Shown here: positions 60,306 to 64,000 of the stretch, piece after piece
How the letters are laid out: every line of letters begins with the position of its first letter
Numbering within the stretch: the first letter of the stretch is position 1
Source of the DNA: Bugula neritina
Taxonomy: Eukaryota > Bryozoa > Gymnolaemata > Cheilostomatida > Bugulidae
Assembly (NCBI GenBank): GCA_964035545.1
Contig: OZ037765.1
Location: 11,030,698 to 11,094,697, forward strand
Length of the DNA stretch: 64,000 nucleotides
Direction: 5' to 3'
Notes under the pieces: model-generated
What the model was told of the DNA's origin: nothing
What the model saw: only the letters and a program-made list of their open reading frames with translations
Databases searched by the model: none
Made by a program: the position numbers and the translations under genes

Positions 60306-63300
60306 ATGGACTCCTCAAGCTTCACTGCAGAGAATGATGCAGATACTAGTCTCTCAGGTAATTTTCAGTCTAACAATTTGTACTCTTCTCAGCAAAGGAA
60401 ATAAATTTATTGTTATAAGCCATGCTACCATTTTTGAAACTCCTTGTAGCTAATAGAATTCATTACGATAGCAGTCTTTGCAGTGTATAGCAATAAAGCA
60501 ATACGTAAATCAATATTTCGTTTCTGAGGATTGTGCCTGTAGTTAAGGAAAATGAAAATGTTTTGACTAGTAACTATTTGAGTGAGTACTTTTAATTCAT
60601 TCGCAAAACTAATTCGCTAGTAATTTATACAGTAAAAAACTATATTTTATTAATTTGTCTTGAACTTGTAGTTTTTAATTATAATTACCTACCTTAAAAC
60701 ATTAAAAGCCTTAAAAGTTGCTCGTATTGCTTTTTTAATGTTTTTTGCTTGCTAACTGTGCAACTCCTAATATGGGTATTTCATAGAATGTTTGGCTTTT
60801 ACATTTTTATTTTCATAGAAGTAAAATGCCTCATTTTTTCATAATTTGCATGTTTGTTAGTAACTATTGCAACTTCCATTACAGCAGTAGCTGTAATCAC
60901 TTAAAATAGTCAGTAGGCCTTTTCATATTCAATTCTAAAGCAGTTAAATGGCTAGAAATCAATAATATAATTTATATAAAGTTATAAAGCTGTAAAAACT
61001 AACGGTGATGACTTAATTGATATAAAATGGTGCTATTAGTCAAATAAAGTACGAGTGTAAACCAAACATACTTGAATGCTGAACAAATGTATACTATTGA
61101 AATACTTACAATTAGATAAAGGGAGAGGCAGGCTGACGCACTTGTCATGTAATGTATTACTGTTGTAGCCAGGCAGTGGCCTGAGACTTGAGTGATTTCA
61201 TGGCTATATATAAAAATACTGGCACTATCCTTTCTACTGCACCAGTTAGGTAAACTTGAAGCGTGCAAACGCAAGAGACAAATGCTTTATTTTCATATTT
61301 GCAACCTAGCTTGTATATGGAAACTTTAAAAAAGAACTTTCAATGATAAATGAAGAGTTGTAGTATTGGTATATTAGCAATCTTAAGTAGTAGTGATGCT
61401 TATCATTATAAGCAACATATCTTTAATAAAAAACATTTCAAAAAATGCTAGACATGCAAAGTGTTCAATTACAGCTATGTTTTAGCTCACTACTGTAATA
61501 TGCTACACATTGTTGTAAAAGGCAGCTTTCAGGTATTCAATTGAGTGAAGGTTAACTATATTGTGACTTAATTCACAGATGGCATCGTGTACTATAGTTG
61601 TTTGCAGAATAAACCTAAGTCCTCTCCCTCCCTCACCCAACAGTTATAGCAGCGTAATCTCTCTGCCAAACCCTCATGAGTTTATTCTATCTATATTATT
61701 TTATTGCTTGGTAACGGTATGCAACTGCCAAGCCAATAAACTTGCCTATTAGTTGCCTGTCCTTGTGATAGGTGCTCCCAGTAATACTTGCACAACAGCA
61801 GGTTAAGATTCAATTGCAGCAATTCAATCAGTTCATCAGTTCATCACTTCAAAGTATTAATTGCTTGTAGATTCAATTCGAGAGGAATTGCCATCTCAAA
61901 TAGCACTCAAGTCCATCCAAGGACCCAGTCTAGCCCGTGAAGATGCTAGATATGAGTTATCTAAAGTTCGGCGTCGCAGCAGCATGTCCCGTAGAATGAG
62001 TATGCTGACTAAAAATCGTGTTGATCCACTGACGACTCAACCGCAGGTGAGTGATTTCAAGATATCAAATCTTTAATCATTTTACATTAATCTTTTTATA
62101 AAGTTCTGTTATTGCTTTCTATTGCTTTTGAGTTTTAAGTCACTGAAAATATTCTTCAATTAGTAATGTAAATATAATAAATGGATATATATAAATGGAT
62201 ATATAAAAAAAAATATATATATATATACAATATATATACATTAATCATACATACACACAATTGGAACACAAAACACGCAAAACACACACACAACATACGC
62301 TCATAACATACACACACAACATACACACACAACATACAAACACATAATTATATATGTATGTATGTATTTATGTATGCATGTTTGTTGTAGAATATGTATT
62401 AACATACACTGATTGATTAGTTTGTATTTAATTTGTAAGGATGCAATTCAGAGTGTCCCAGGTTATAATAGAGCAGCCAGAGGGTCTTTAAAAAGGAGAA
62501 TGAGTTCTATAACTATAGACGATGCACTTACGGTAAAATGCAGCCTTCTGCATTATGCATGTGACTCCTGTAAATTTAGTGCAGGTTAAAGCTAGATGAA
62601 TACGTAGTTTGGCTAGTTGTCATCCTTCTGCTTCGCATATATGAGTGCAATTGTGATATACATGCATTGTGTACATACACGCAGGTGTCCCGGTCTTATC
62701 TAAAACAGGTATATAAAGTGAAGTATAGTAAACCAGCTTAGTCTAATGCAATCTCTTCTTTATATGCCACTAATCATAGTCATTTCTGCAGCATTAAAAT
62801 CTTTACCATGCTTACACTAATTATTCAACAATAGTATTGGTTGGTGAAAACTTTTAATAAAATTATTTAACTGCTATTAACACAGTGTGATTTTTCTGTC
62901 ACAAGCTCAATCAAATTTATGTTGTAAAAAGTAGCAGCATACTGTACTTCAAACTGTATACATGTATCATTTCTCCTTTTTTCATCAAATAATTTTTATA
63001 CTCCTTACAAAATAATTATCTTATAAAATTTTAATTTATTATGTTTGGTGACATGCTTCACAAATGTAAAGTTGTTTATTTTCTTTAAATTATTATTTTA
63101 TAAATTTATAATTTATGATGTTTCATAACACATGTTTCACACATATGTAAAGTTGTGTATTTTCTTTTAAACCACTAGATCATGACTCAGCGTCTTTCAA
63201 ACCATAACATAGAGCTTGGTGAACTCGGCTTTGAAGTATGTGAAACAGAAGAAGATCAGAAGATGCAGTTGGAACGTCTGCGAGACATGCCGTGTCCAAT

Positions 63301-63321
63301 AGCTGTTAAGAGGCTGGTCAG
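60306..63321 (+). CDS. 5' part of a gene, possibly TMC-like; continues past the window
   Basis: Four exons in consistent phase: 60306-60357 (ATG, MDSSSFTAENDADTSLS), 61871-62046, 62440-62532 and 63179-63321. Donors are GTAATT, GTGAGT, GTAAAA and GTCTGT. The 154 complete codons give a hydrophilic N-terminus with Arg/Ser-rich stretches (KVRRRSSMSRRMSM and KRRMSSI), probable basophilic kinase sites. It ends at LERLRDMPCPIAVKRLVR. ELPS followed by an Arg-rich run and a later LRxMPxxxxxKR segment is reminiscent of TMC (transmembrane channel-like) N-termini, but no membrane segment falls inside the window. The name is a guess, while the existence of the gene is well supported by the four matched junctions. 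Confidence 0.65.
62160..62370. repeat. TA- and CA-rich simple repeats in intron 3
   Basis: ATATAT runs are followed by ACACACAACATAC-type words, partly tandem, before the exon at 62440. Confidence 0.7.
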
Positions 63322-63329
63322 GTCTGTAG

Positions 63330-64000
<671 letters not shown>

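Overview
The window is nuclear DNA of an AT-rich invertebrate animal. Genes are split by GT-AG introns full of microsatellites, minisatellites and small mobile elements. Protein similarity (an arthropod/mollusc-type Shaw potassium channel and a full TRRAP) and the intron-rich layout suggest a lophotrochozoan, but the phylum cannot be fixed from the sequence.

Layout. 1-785: 3' end of an LTR retrotransposon, comprising the last codons of a coiled-coil ORF, a polypurine tract, and an LTR with TATA box, hairpins and AATAAA. 786-3839: no gene seen. 3840-14808 (+): a complete Shaw/Kv3-type voltage-gated K+ channel in eight coding exons (686 aa), with a 13-nt first coding exon and a C-terminus assembled from small phase-1 exons. 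15430-52927 (-): complete TRRAP, the pseudokinase scaffold of SAGA and NuA4/TIP60 histone acetyltransferases, in 71 coding exons (3,903 aa by my splice model, which stays in phase throughout). The two genes converge with about 620 bp between stop codons. 52928-57545: no gene recognised; it holds a trinucleotide-like repeat field and a GC-richer LTR-like block. 57546-58431 (-): a two-exon gene for a 134-aa basic protein I do not recognise. 58590-59300: long (TA)n tracts around a 184-bp palindrome. 60306-64000 (+): the 5' part of a gene with four in-phase exons, perhaps a TMC-like channel, running off the window.

No operon-like or defence system is present, and the genes have no evident functional link. 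The most interesting signals are structural. Two independent tandem duplications in TRRAP copy an exon end together with its 5' splice site (45 bp x3 and 34 bp x2). There is also a two-copy MITE family in and beside TRRAP, a Ser/Thr-rich insert in the TRRAP FAT region, a chain of symmetric cassette exons in Shaw, and strong palindromes.

All splice models were read by eye from codon phase, GT/AG signals and remembered protein families. No alignment, transcript or database search was run.
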